A stretch of DNA of 12,726 nt, taken from NCBI GenBank assembly GCA_964539785.1, contig CAZIJQ010000062.1:1-12726 (forward strand). Reading direction: 5' to 3'. The stretch is from JABMPO01 sp964539785. Lineage in GTDB: Bacteria; Fidelibacterota; Marinisomatia; Marinisomatales; TCS56. Of this stretch, positions 6,262 to 12,667 are shown one piece after another. The position numbers and the translations under genes were made by a program. Each line of letters opens with the position of its first letter. The stretch's first letter is position 1. The notes beneath the pieces were generated by a model. That model saw only the letters and a program-made list of their open reading frames with translations. It made no database searches and was not told where the DNA came from.

Positions 6262-6636
6262 TTAGTTTACTACTTTACAATTTTCACAGATACCGGTCAA
6301 TTGAAACTGTCCCCCGGTGATTCTGTGGTTACTAATTTTGTTCAGGTTGGAAATCACTTCTTCATGGGAGTGATAAAGATCGAAAATTTGGTTGCAATTA
6401 TCACAGATGAAATGGGAATGATTCTCAATGTTACCGTCATAATGAATAACATTATTATATCTGAAAGTCTTCAGCGCTTTGGTTTCGACTAATTGATTCA
6501 GGTTACGATACACTGTTCCCAGACTTATATTTGGTACGGTTTTACGTGCTTGCTCATAAACCCAGTCAGCCGTGGGATGGATCGGATTTAATTGTACAAT
6601 CTGTAAGATCGTAGCCCTTTGTCTACTGTAACGCAT
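6262..6636 (-). CDS. perR: PerR-type Fur-family peroxide regulator
   Basis: A 124-residue metal-dependent repressor. The winged-helix DNA-binding part covers about 1-65 (NISLGTVYRNLNQLV, 36-50). Structural zinc would be held by C78/C81 and C117/C120. The regulatory site is H20, D67, H73, H75 and D86. D86 in IFDLYH corresponds to the aspartate that separates PerR from Fur (glutamate there), so peroxide sensing by histidine oxidation is the likely mode. The start chosen is the ATG at 6636, which has AAAGGA at proper spacing and gives the usual start just before the QR-x-x-IL helix; upstream ATGs at 6654 and 6660 lack such a site. It heads an operon with peroxiredoxin and SOD, and a PerR-type box lies upstream, consistent with autorepression. 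Confidence 0.88.
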   Translation of the reverse strand: MRYSRQRATILQIVQLNPIHPTADWVYEQARKTVPNISLGTVYRNLNQLVETKALKTFRYNNVIHYDGNIENHSHFICDNCNQIFDLYHSHEEVISNLNKISNHRITGGQFQLTGICENCKVVN

Positions 6637-6691
6637 TTGATTTCCTTTTTGCATGGCCAAAATTAGCTATACAATTTATAATAGTCAATAA

Positions 6692-6706
6692 TAGTAATCA
6701 TTACTG
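6692..6706. promoter_or_regulatory. Putative PerR/Fur box upstream of perR
   Basis: The 15-base site TAGTAAT-C-ATTACTG is a 7-1-7 inverted repeat, perfect over its inner 13 bases (6693-6705) and built around the AAT-N-ATT core of PerR and Fur boxes. It lies 56 bases upstream of the perR start. On the minus strand TTGACT overlaps its downstream side region and TAATTT follows after 17 bases, a possible weak promoter. Autoregulation of the perR operon is inferred. Confidence 0.6.
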
Positions 6707-6803
6707 TTAATATATAATCATGCCGATTAATCCGTTGGTTAGAAAGATGTACAATCAAATTGCATTCCCAATTATCTTTTGGTTAAAAAGATTACGCCAC
6801 TGT

Positions 6804-6820
6804 TATAATGTTAACATTAT
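6804..6820 (+). promoter_or_regulatory. -10 element overlapped by a 16-bp palindrome before the VKOR gene
   Basis: TATAAT (6804-6809) could be the -10 box of the plus-strand VKOR gene, with a leader of about 80 bases; the -35 region is poor. The perfect palindrome ATAATGTTAACATTAT (6805-6820) overlaps it. Such a site at the promoter could be an operator, but AT-rich palindromes also arise by chance. No regulator can be named. Confidence 0.35.
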
Positions 6821-6898
6821 TATTAAACGTTCTTATATTGGTTTAGTGATTTTACTAATACTAAATACCTCTGAAAGTACAAAACTGAATCTTGACTG

Positions 6899-7336
6899 AT
6901 GATTACTTTCATCACACTGATTATTCTGACGGTTTTTGGCTGGTTTATTTCATTTTATTTTTATCAGGTTCACATGCAACGAATGCGGGAAGAAGTATGG
7001 TGGATGCCAAGAATATTGCGAATGACAGATTGCCGATGTGATGAGATTGTTGATTCTGAATTTGGTCAAACTTTGGGTCATTCGAATGCTTTTTGGGGAC
7101 TCTGGTATTATTTTAGTTTATTGATTCTGCTCACAGGCAATTGGTTTTATAATTTGCCGTCGATTGGAATACTATTTATTATAGTGCTTTTAGCTTTTGC
7201 GCACAGTATTTATTTAGCGTGGGGGCTGTATCTTTTGCGAGTTATTTGTCGACCCTGTTTGGGAGCACATGTATTGAATATGCTAATATTTATAATTCAA
7301 TTGTATCGTGTTTTTCCTCTGCTGCTCGATAGATAA
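6899..7336 (+). CDS. VKOR-family membrane thiol oxidoreductase
   Basis: The 145-residue protein has four predicted helices (about 2-23, 64-80, 88-110, 121-140). The vitamin K epoxide reductase pattern is present: a loop ending C47-DEIVDSEFGQTLGHSNAFWG (47-67) with the conserved serine at S63, and the active-site pair C117-R-P-C120 at the start of the last helix. Bacterial VKORs reoxidise a periplasmic thioredoxin-like partner and pass electrons to quinone, as DsbB does. The loop cysteines are C45-x-C47, closer together than the usual spacing of about eight residues. No strong ribosome site precedes the ATG, but a later Met would remove the first helix. It is the only plus-strand gene and converges with 32 bases' spacing on a thioredoxin-like gene that is a candidate partner. 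Confidence 0.8.
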   Translation: MITFITLIILTVFGWFISFYFYQVHMQRMREEVWWMPRILRMTDCRCDEIVDSEFGQTLGHSNAFWGLWYYFSLLILLTGNWFYNLPSIGILFIIVLLAFAHSIYLAWGLYLLRVICRPCLGAHVLNMLIFIIQLYRVFPLLLDR

Positions 7337-7368
7337 CTAAATATACTATGCTAATAATATCTCAGATG

Positions 7369-7926
7369 TTAGTTGATGCGGGAACTCTTTCTTCTACTTT
7401 CTAAGCGTTTTATCCGGTTTATAAACATTTTTTCTATAATCTTATCATCGTTTAATTTATACCCCCTATGGATATTCCGCACAATTCCTCCTGATGAGAT
7501 ATAATATAATGCAGGAAGTGAATAGACGGCAAATTTGTGACGAATTGTGTCCTCCGGATCTATGGTCATCTGCAAATTCAAATCTAATGTTTCTGCCCAT
7601 TCGATAAAGTTCTTTTTGTCACCATTGATACCAACGATTATAACGTCCATTTCGGCTTTACCATATTTTATTTGTAACTCATCTAATAACTGGACCAGTC
7701 GTCGACAAGTATTGCACCGGGGTGACACAAATATTAACAATACCGGGTGAGGAGGGCGATCCCAATCGGCATGGCCGACTTTTTCTCCAGTTAGAGTTTC
7801 GACGAAGAATCCAGGAGCAGGTTTACCAATTTTTACCCCATTTCGGGCATGATAAATGATTGAATTAATGAAAAACCCAACCAATACAGAAACGATAACT
7901 AATACAATGATTCCCAGAGTACTCAT
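7369..7926 (-). CDS. Membrane-anchored thioredoxin-like protein (TlpA/MauD type)
   Basis: The 185-residue protein has an N-terminal hydrophobic helix (about 4-22) and a thioredoxin fold that should face the periplasm. PAPGFFVETLTGEKV (36-50) is the usual start of the TlpA/MauD domain. The redox pair is C71-N-T-C74 after FVSPR, and the conserved cis-proline is in SLPALYYI (136-143). Such proteins reduce or isomerise disulfides in exported proteins or help redox-enzyme maturation. It begins 3 bases after the hydrogenase maturation protease gene, so it belongs to the hydrogenase operon. It occupies the place of hyaE in E. coli, whose product is also thioredoxin-like but lacks the redox cysteines. 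A basic C-terminal tail (KRLESRRKSSR) is present. Confidence 0.85.
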   Translation of the reverse strand: MSTLGIIVLVIVSVLVGFFINSIIYHARNGVKIGKPAPGFFVETLTGEKVGHADWDRPPHPVLLIFVSPRCNTCRRLVQLLDELQIKYGKAEMDVIIVGINGDKKNFIEWAETLDLNLQMTIDPEDTIRHKFAVYSLPALYYISSGGIVRNIHRGYKLNDDKIIEKMFINRIKRLESRRKSSRIN

Positions 7927-7929
7927 GTG

Positions 7930-8394
7930 TCACTCATCCAGCCACATATTAATAATTTCAGTTCCTTTCTTCACTGCCAGGGGTAGCAGCGGTTGGATTT
8001 TCGAACTTAAGCCTACATTCATCTCCAATTCCTGGGGTGGAACACCAATCAACACGATTCCTTCCGGCAACTTATCATGCAGTTTTGCTACTGATAATAA
8101 TTCACTCAAACCGATTTGATGTGATGACATTTTTCTGTGGATGAAAGTCGGAAGTTCATCATCACAATATTTATAAACCTTCAACTCATAATCGATAGGA
8201 ATCAAGGCGTCAAAGATCAGTAGTCGATCCGCCGACTCAAAATATGGCAAAAGATATATTCCCTGAGTTCCACCATCGATTAATTCCACATTAGGGGGGA
8301 ATTCATGCTGATCACTGATTTCCCGGACTACTTCAACACCGAAACCTTCATCGCTGAACATGGTATTACCAAGTCCCAGTACAATAATTTTCAT
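7930..8394 (-). CDS. hyaD: Hydrogenase maturation protease (HyaD/HybD family)
   Basis: This 154-residue nickel-dependent endopeptidase cuts the C-terminal tail of the hydrogenase large subunit once the active-site metals are in place. The family opening is GLGNTMFSDEGFGV (7-20). The nickel-sensing residues known from HybD map to E16, D62 (in IFDALIP) and H92 (in SSHQIGL). The protein is cytoplasmic. Its substrate should be the large subunit encoded at 9201-10919. The gene is separated from the cytochrome b gene by 103 bases holding a strong hairpin, and no good ribosome site is visible, which may keep the protease at a lower level than the structural subunits. Insertion proteins HypA-F are not in the window. 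Confidence 0.92.
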   Translation of the reverse strand: MKIIVLGLGNTMFSDEGFGVEVVREISDQHEFPPNVELIDGGTQGIYLLPYFESADRLLIFDALIPIDYELKVYKYCDDELPTFIHRKMSSHQIGLSELLSVAKLHDKLPEGIVLIGVPPQELEMNVGLSSKIQPLLPLAVKKGTEIINMWLDE

Positions 8395-8427
8395 AATCTA
8401 AATGTCAAAGATATATCTGCTTGATTA

Positions 8428-8455
8428 AGACAGGGGAGTAAATTCTCCCCTGTCT
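8428..8455 (-). terminator. Strong intercistronic hairpin between cytochrome b and protease genes
   Basis: GACAGGGGAG (8429-8438) pairs perfectly with CTCCCCTGTC (8445-8454), with one more A-T pair outside and a 6-base loop. Read on the minus strand it is followed by TTAATCAAGC, a poor T-run. It is better seen as a partial terminator or an mRNA-stabilising/processing hairpin that lets the three structural genes be expressed above the maturation genes. Confidence 0.6.
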
Positions 8456-8497
8456 GGGGCAATTAGGTTGCAGCCTGATTCATTAGAATTATCTGTC

Positions 8498-9190
8498 TTA
8501 GTCGGCATATTCCGGGCATTCTTCCACGCGGTGCTTGTACCCGGTGATAATGGAAGAAGTAGTACTTGAGCGGTCAACGATATCATGTCTGATAACAGCA
8601 TAGATATGCAGGATCAAGTATACGGGAAATAACCAGGCTACTAAATGATGCATGGTGTGTAGTGCATGAGCGCTTCCGAAAATCAACATTACCCAGCCAA
8701 ACATAGTATCAACGAAACCACCGGTATTAGTTTCGCCATACATTGCCAGTCCAGTCATAATCATAAATATTGATCCGCAGAACACAAACAGAAAATGTGT
8801 CAGCGCTGCAACTGGATTATGCCCGCAATAATTTGGTTCATCCTTTCTAATGAACAGGTAACTGGCCAGTTGATCTTTGAATGGCTGTCCCCACCAGATT
8901 GGTTTCCAGGGTCGAAAACCGGCGAACCGGGCATAGCGATCATTTCCAAACAGCGCCCAGAATAGCCTGAACAGAAAATTTGCCAGAAACACAAAAGCTG
9001 TGCCGAAATGAATGTATCGGATCCAGGCCATTTGATGATACCAGACTGCCTCGCCTATTGAAGGACTGAATATGGGTGAGGCCATATATAATCCGGTGGA
9101 GAATAGAATGGTTATGCAAATGGCATTTATCCAGTGATAAATCCGTACCGGCAGACGCCAGACATATTGTTCTTCGTATAATCTTGCCAT
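8498..9190 (-). CDS. hyaC: Hydrogenase b-type cytochrome subunit
   Basis: The 230-residue membrane protein anchors the hydrogenase and passes electrons from its iron-sulfur chain to quinone. Four hydrophobic segments are seen (about 20-40, 58-80, 130-152, 165-200). Likely haem ligands lie among H19 (in PVRIYHWINA), H61 (RYIHFGTAF), H181/H182 (HTMHHLVAW) and H195 (LILHIYAVIRHD), matching the family pattern. A frame start at 9208 exists, but a perfect AAGGAGG six bases before the ATG at 9190 shows the real one; that ribosome site overlaps the stop codon of the large-subunit gene. The gene completes the small-large-cytochrome order of hya/hup operons. Confidence 0.94.
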   Translation of the reverse strand: MARLYEEQYVWRLPVRIYHWINAICITILFSTGLYMASPIFSPSIGEAVWYHQMAWIRYIHFGTAFVFLANFLFRLFWALFGNDRYARFAGFRPWKPIWWGQPFKDQLASYLFIRKDEPNYCGHNPVAALTHFLFVFCGSIFMIMTGLAMYGETNTGGFVDTMFGWVMLIFGSAHALHTMHHLVAWLFPVYLILHIYAVIRHDIVDRSSTTSSIITGYKHRVEECPEYAD

Positions 9191-9200
9191 TGAAGCCTCC

Positions 9201-10919
9201 TTATACAATTTTTACCGTTGTTATTTCGTTACCATTCATGTCCATTATGTGTGATGCGCAGGCTAGACACGGATCAAAGGAGTGGATAGTTCGCAAAATT
9301 TCCAATGGTTGTTCAGGATCGACCATGGGCGTTCCTTTCAACGCGGCTTCATAGGCACCCGAACGGCCTTTACCATCTCGTGGCGAGGCATTCCAAGTAG
9401 AAGGAACCACGATTTGATAATCGGCAATTTTCCGGTCTTTGATGTGAATCCAATGTCCTAACGCACCACGAGGAGCTTCGGTAGATCCAAATCCTTTGCA
9501 GTCATCCGGCCAGCGCTCCGGATCCCAGAGAGCATCATCGAAAACTCGGGTATCGCCGGCTTTTATATTGGCAATCAACTGATCGTAATAGTGGCGCATG
9601 AAACCGGCCGTCTGCTTGCACTCGATACCACGTGCAGCAGTTCGTCCCAAGGTTGAGAACAGGGCTGCTTTAGGTGCTTTCAGCTGGTCCAGTACATAAT
9701 CCACTAATCCCACAATTTCATCATTACCTTTGGCATAAGCAATCAAGACGCGTGCCAGTGGTCCTACTTCCATGGGATTGTCTTTCCAACGGGGTGTCTT
9801 CAACCAACTGTATTTTTTATCAGTATCGAGATATTTATAAGGCAGTTCAGGACCGGTGTATTTCGGTATGGTTTGACCATTAAAAGGATGGAGTTTTTTC
9901 ATGCCGCGGTCATATTCATACCAGGAATGAGCAATCTCTTCGGTGATATGCTTGGGGTCCTTGGGATCTATATCATCATACACCGTGCTCAAATCCTTAT
10001 TCAGGATTGCACCACGAGGCCAGAGGAAAGAGGCCGGATCATTGATATCTGTTTCTGGGAAATCACCGTAGGACATGTAATTACCGAGTCCCCCGCCGTG
10101 TAACCAGCCTTTATAGAACCCGGCAATCGCGATTAAATCAGGAATGTAGACCTGATCAATGAAAGTGTTAGTATCATCGATGATCTTCTTAATCATATTC
10201 AACTGTTCAACATTGATTACATTCGCACCATCCGGATCTATTGCTGTTGCGACACCACCAATTGTATAATTAGGATGCGGATTCTTCCCACCGAATACGG
10301 TATGGATTTTTATGATTTCCTTTTGGAAATCCAATGCTTCCAGATAATGGGCAACGGCGATCAGGTTAACTTCAGGTGGTAGCAAATAGCCGCTATGTCC
10401 CCAGTAGGCATTGGAAAATATTCCCAGCTGACCACTTTCCACAAAAGCCGTGAGCCGTTTTTGCAGATCACTGAAATACCCCGGTGAGGATTTTGGCCAG
10501 GGTGATATGCTCTGAGCAATGGCTGAAGTCTGTTTGGGGTCGGCACTGAGGGCGCTGACCACATCAACCCAGTCCAAGGCATGCAAATGGTAAAAGTGCA
10601 CCAGATGGTCCTGGGTCTGCTGGGTAGCATTCATCAAATTTCTGATAATGCGAGCATTCGGTGGTATTGTCGCACCAATTGCATCTTCAACACAGCGTAC
10701 TGAGGCCAGGGCATGGACGGTTGTACAAACACCACAGATGCGTTGCGTAAAAGCCCAGGCATCGCGGGGATCGCGCCCTTTTAAAATAATTTCCAGGCCA
10801 CGCCACATGGTACCACTGCTGTAAGCTTCATTAATGACATTATCATTTCCTAAAACTGCTTCTATCCGGAGATGGCCTTCAATTCTGGATATGGGGTCGA
10901 CGACAATTTTTCTAGCCAT
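9201..10919 (-). CDS. hyaB: [NiFe] uptake hydrogenase large subunit
   Basis: The 572-residue catalytic subunit splits H2 at a Ni-Fe(CN)2(CO) centre. Nickel ligands are C62 and C65 in RICGVCTTVH (60-69), and C551 and C554 in DPCLACASH (549-557). The 15 residues after H557 are the tail removed by the maturation protease. The N-terminal sequence IVVDPISRIEGHLRIE is typical of group 1 membrane-bound enzymes. It has no signal of its own and should be co-exported with the Tat-targeted small subunit. AAGGAGG lies before the ATG, within the end of the small-subunit gene; the two are 3 bases apart. Length and motifs are those of a complete, functional subunit. Confidence 0.97.
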   Translation of the reverse strand: MARKIVVDPISRIEGHLRIEAVLGNDNVINEAYSSGTMWRGLEIILKGRDPRDAWAFTQRICGVCTTVHALASVRCVEDAIGATIPPNARIIRNLMNATQQTQDHLVHFYHLHALDWVDVVSALSADPKQTSAIAQSISPWPKSSPGYFSDLQKRLTAFVESGQLGIFSNAYWGHSGYLLPPEVNLIAVAHYLEALDFQKEIIKIHTVFGGKNPHPNYTIGGVATAIDPDGANVINVEQLNMIKKIIDDTNTFIDQVYIPDLIAIAGFYKGWLHGGGLGNYMSYGDFPETDINDPASFLWPRGAILNKDLSTVYDDIDPKDPKHITEEIAHSWYEYDRGMKKLHPFNGQTIPKYTGPELPYKYLDTDKKYSWLKTPRWKDNPMEVGPLARVLIAYAKGNDEIVGLVDYVLDQLKAPKAALFSTLGRTAARGIECKQTAGFMRHYYDQLIANIKAGDTRVFDDALWDPERWPDDCKGFGSTEAPRGALGHWIHIKDRKIADYQIVVPSTWNASPRDGKGRSGAYEAALKGTPMVDPEQPLEILRTIHSFDPCLACASHIMDMNGNEITTVKIV

Positions 10920-10922
10920 AAC

Positions 10923-12011
10923 TTAATCCTCCTTCGCAGTAGTTTCAGCTTGCGAGCGCTTGTTTTTAATAGCAGTGCCGACGGCATGGGCAGCCATTCC
11001 GGCGGCTGCGGCTCCTACAGCAACCATTCCAATTTTATCGGCATTGCTGTTTATACCAACGAAGGGTACTTCAGCGAGCCGGGTGTAAAAGGGACCATTG
11101 TCCCAGAAATTCGGTTCCGAACAGCCGATACATGGATGACCTGATTTAATTGGGAAACTGACACCTTCGTTCCAGCCAATTCCCGCACAAGAATTGAAAG
11201 TGGTCGGCCCCTTGCAACCCATTTTATAGAGGCACCAGCCTTTTTGCGCGCCTTCGTCAGCAAAACTTTCCACAAACATGCCGGCGTCGAAAAATGATCT
11301 GCGTGTACATTGATCGTGAATCCGGGTACCATAAAATGCCTTAGGCCGCTTCAACCGATCTAACTCCGGCAGTTTACCGAATGTAAGCAAATGGGTAATT
11401 ACTCCCGTCATTACTTCAGCAATCGGCGGGCATCCCGGCACATTCACAATGGGTTTGTCGGTAATAATTTTATGTACCGGTTGAGCTCCGGTCGGATTAG
11501 GTCGCGCATTTTGTACGCAACCAAATGAGGCACATGAGCCCCAGGCGACGACTGCCATGGCGTCTGCGGCGGTTTCCTTCAAAACATTAGTGAAGGAATC
11601 ACCGGCGATCATACAATACACGCCGTTGTCTTTGGTCGGTGCATTACCTTCCACGGCCAAGATATATTTACCTTTATATTCCTTCATTATCTGCGTGCGC
11701 ACCGCCTCCAGTTGATGTCCGGCAGCAGCGCTAAGGGTATCATCATAATCCAGAGAAATCATATTCAATACAATATCAGCAGTTATGGGGTGTGCCGAGC
11801 GAATAAATGATTCACTGCAACAGGTACATTCTAATCCATGGAGCCAGATAACCGGGATCCTGGGTTTGGTTTCCATGGCATGAATAATTTTCGGTACCAT
11901 CGATGCGGAAAGACCAAGATAGGTTCCGATTAGACTGCAGTATTTTATGAAGTCACGTCGTTCGATCCCCTTGGCATTAAGGACATCAGCGAATGTCTCA
12001 TGCTTTTTCAT
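10923..12011 (-). CDS. hyaA: [NiFe] uptake hydrogenase small subunit, oxygen-tolerant type
   Basis: The 362-residue iron-sulfur subunit relays electrons from the nickel site to the cytochrome b. A Tat signal, ERRDFIKYC (17-25), directs export. The proximal cluster cysteines are C62, C65, C160 and C194, plus two extra ones, C64 (in ECTCCSES) and C165 (in GSCASFGC). These two are the mark of the [4Fe-3S] cluster of oxygen-tolerant (group 1d) enzymes; oxygen-sensitive ones have glycine there. The distal cluster is H232, C235, C260, C266, and the medial [3Fe-4S] cluster C275, C294, C297. A C-terminal helix (about 327-348) anchors it in the membrane. AAGGAAGG lies upstream of the ATG. The gene starts 42 bases after the MarR-type gene and is probably transcribed with it. 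Confidence 0.97.
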   Translation of the reverse strand: MKKHETFADVLNAKGIERRDFIKYCSLIGTYLGLSASMVPKIIHAMETKPRIPVIWLHGLECTCCSESFIRSAHPITADIVLNMISLDYDDTLSAAAGHQLEAVRTQIMKEYKGKYILAVEGNAPTKDNGVYCMIAGDSFTNVLKETAADAMAVVAWGSCASFGCVQNARPNPTGAQPVHKIITDKPIVNVPGCPPIAEVMTGVITHLLTFGKLPELDRLKRPKAFYGTRIHDQCTRRSFFDAGMFVESFADEGAQKGWCLYKMGCKGPTTFNSCAGIGWNEGVSFPIKSGHPCIGCSEPNFWDNGPFYTRLAEVPFVGINSNADKIGMVAVGAAAAGMAAHAVGTAIKNKRSQAETTAKED

Positions 12012-12053
12012 ATTGCCTTCCTTCCTTTTATTTTCTCTATCATCTGAAATTTA

Positions 12054-12584
12054 TTATTTTGGTAAGTAATAGCAGTGTTTGTTATGATCACTAACCTGAC
12101 ATTCATCAGTAAATGACCCATCACATTGCAAACAAACCAAATCCAAAACCTTACTGTGCTTAATTAGATTTCCAATGTACTTTTCTAATAATTTATCAAA
12201 CTCAAAATGTTCTTCTTCCGAGTAATCTGATAGTATATCAATCTGCAATTGATAACGTAATTGGTCATACTTATTGAGCAGTTGAACACCGTCTTTTTTA
12301 ATTGATATAGTGACGGCCCGCCGGTCTGTGAGTTGCTGTTGGCGATTAATAAAATTGAGTTTTACCAATCTTTCAACATTTTGACTTATGGCTGCACTGC
12401 TGAGACTGAATATTTCGGCCAAGGATGTGACCGACTGAGACCCACTAAGATAGAGGATTTTGAGAATTGAAAGTTGGGTTCGAGAAATGTGATCAGGGCT
12501 GATGCTCTTTAATAAGTCAGGTTCAGTGTTTTCCTGAATTATTTGCGATAAAAGGAGGATATTATCGGCTACTTTATTAAGAAT
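12054..12584 (-). CDS. MarR-family regulator with cysteine-rich tail; 5' end uncertain
   Basis: The open frame shows a MarR winged helix: SVTSLAEIFSLSSAAISQNV for the recognition region, then NFINRQQQLTDRRAVTISI with the family's DRR wing motif (about 87-89). The last 30 residues carry C151-x2-C154-x7-C162-x8-C171 plus histidines, unusual for MarR, perhaps binding metal or sensing redox state. The frame is open back to a stop at 12590-12588 but has no ATG, GTG or TTG until 12422, which is too late because the first helices would be lost. I list the ATT at 12584 as a provisional start. A good AAGGAG site lies at 12605-12600, but the TTG it serves (12595) is in another frame and meets a stop after eight codons. 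A rare start or a one-base frameshift is possible. It probably controls the hydrogenase operon. Confidence 0.65.
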   Translation of the reverse strand: MLNKVADNILLLSQIIQENTEPDLLKSISPDHISRTQLSILKILYLSGSQSVTSLAEIFSLSSAAISQNVERLVKLNFINRQQQLTDRRAVTISIKKDGVQLLNKYDQLRYQLQIDILSDYSEEEHFEFDKLLEKYIGNLIKHSKVLDLVCLQCDGSFTDECQVSDHNKHCYYLPK

Positions 12585-12587
12585 TGA

Positions 12588-12614
12588 TTAATCAATAAGC
12601 TCCTTAATGATTAA
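12588..12614. promoter_or_regulatory. 27-bp near-perfect dyad overlapping the MarR ribosome site
   Basis: On the plus strand TTAATCA-A-TAAG-CTC-CTTA-A-TGATTAA forms two inverted arms (7 + 4 bp, one A-A mismatch each side, 3-base centre). The AAGGAG ribosome site on the minus strand lies in its centre. Size and symmetry suit a MarR-dimer operator, and the site is just downstream of a predicted promoter, so autoregulation is likely. It could also act as an RNA hairpin hiding the ribosome site. Confidence 0.5.
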
Positions 12615-12638
12615 CCCCCTTAGTAATAAAGACGACTA

Positions 12639-12667
12639 AATATAGTTTTAGAGTTGCTGGATTTCAA
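12639..12667 (-). promoter_or_regulatory. Sigma-70-type promoter for the marR-hydrogenase operon
   Basis: On the minus strand TTGAAA (12667-12662) is followed after exactly 17 bases by TATATT (12644-12639). Each hexamer has one or two differences from consensus. Transcription would start near 12632, giving a leader of about 40 bases that contains the 27-bp dyad. It is the best promoter found upstream of the operon. Confidence 0.5.

Noticed and set aside
6637..6660. Longer PerR start at 6660 or 6654
   Set aside because: The AAAGGA ribosome site is positioned for the ATG at 6636, and Fur-family alignment begins there.
7337..7368. Bidirectional terminator between the convergent VKOR and thioredoxin genes
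   Set aside because: The 32-base gap shows no inverted repeat or T-run.
9191..9208. Upstream start of the cytochrome b gene at 9208
   Set aside because: AAGGAGG lies between it and the ATG at 9190, so the six extra codons would include the ribosome site.
12054..12422. Short form of the MarR-type gene starting at TTG 12422
   Set aside because: It would start inside the winged-helix domain and lose the N-terminal helices needed for the dimer, although the upstream frame clearly encodes them.
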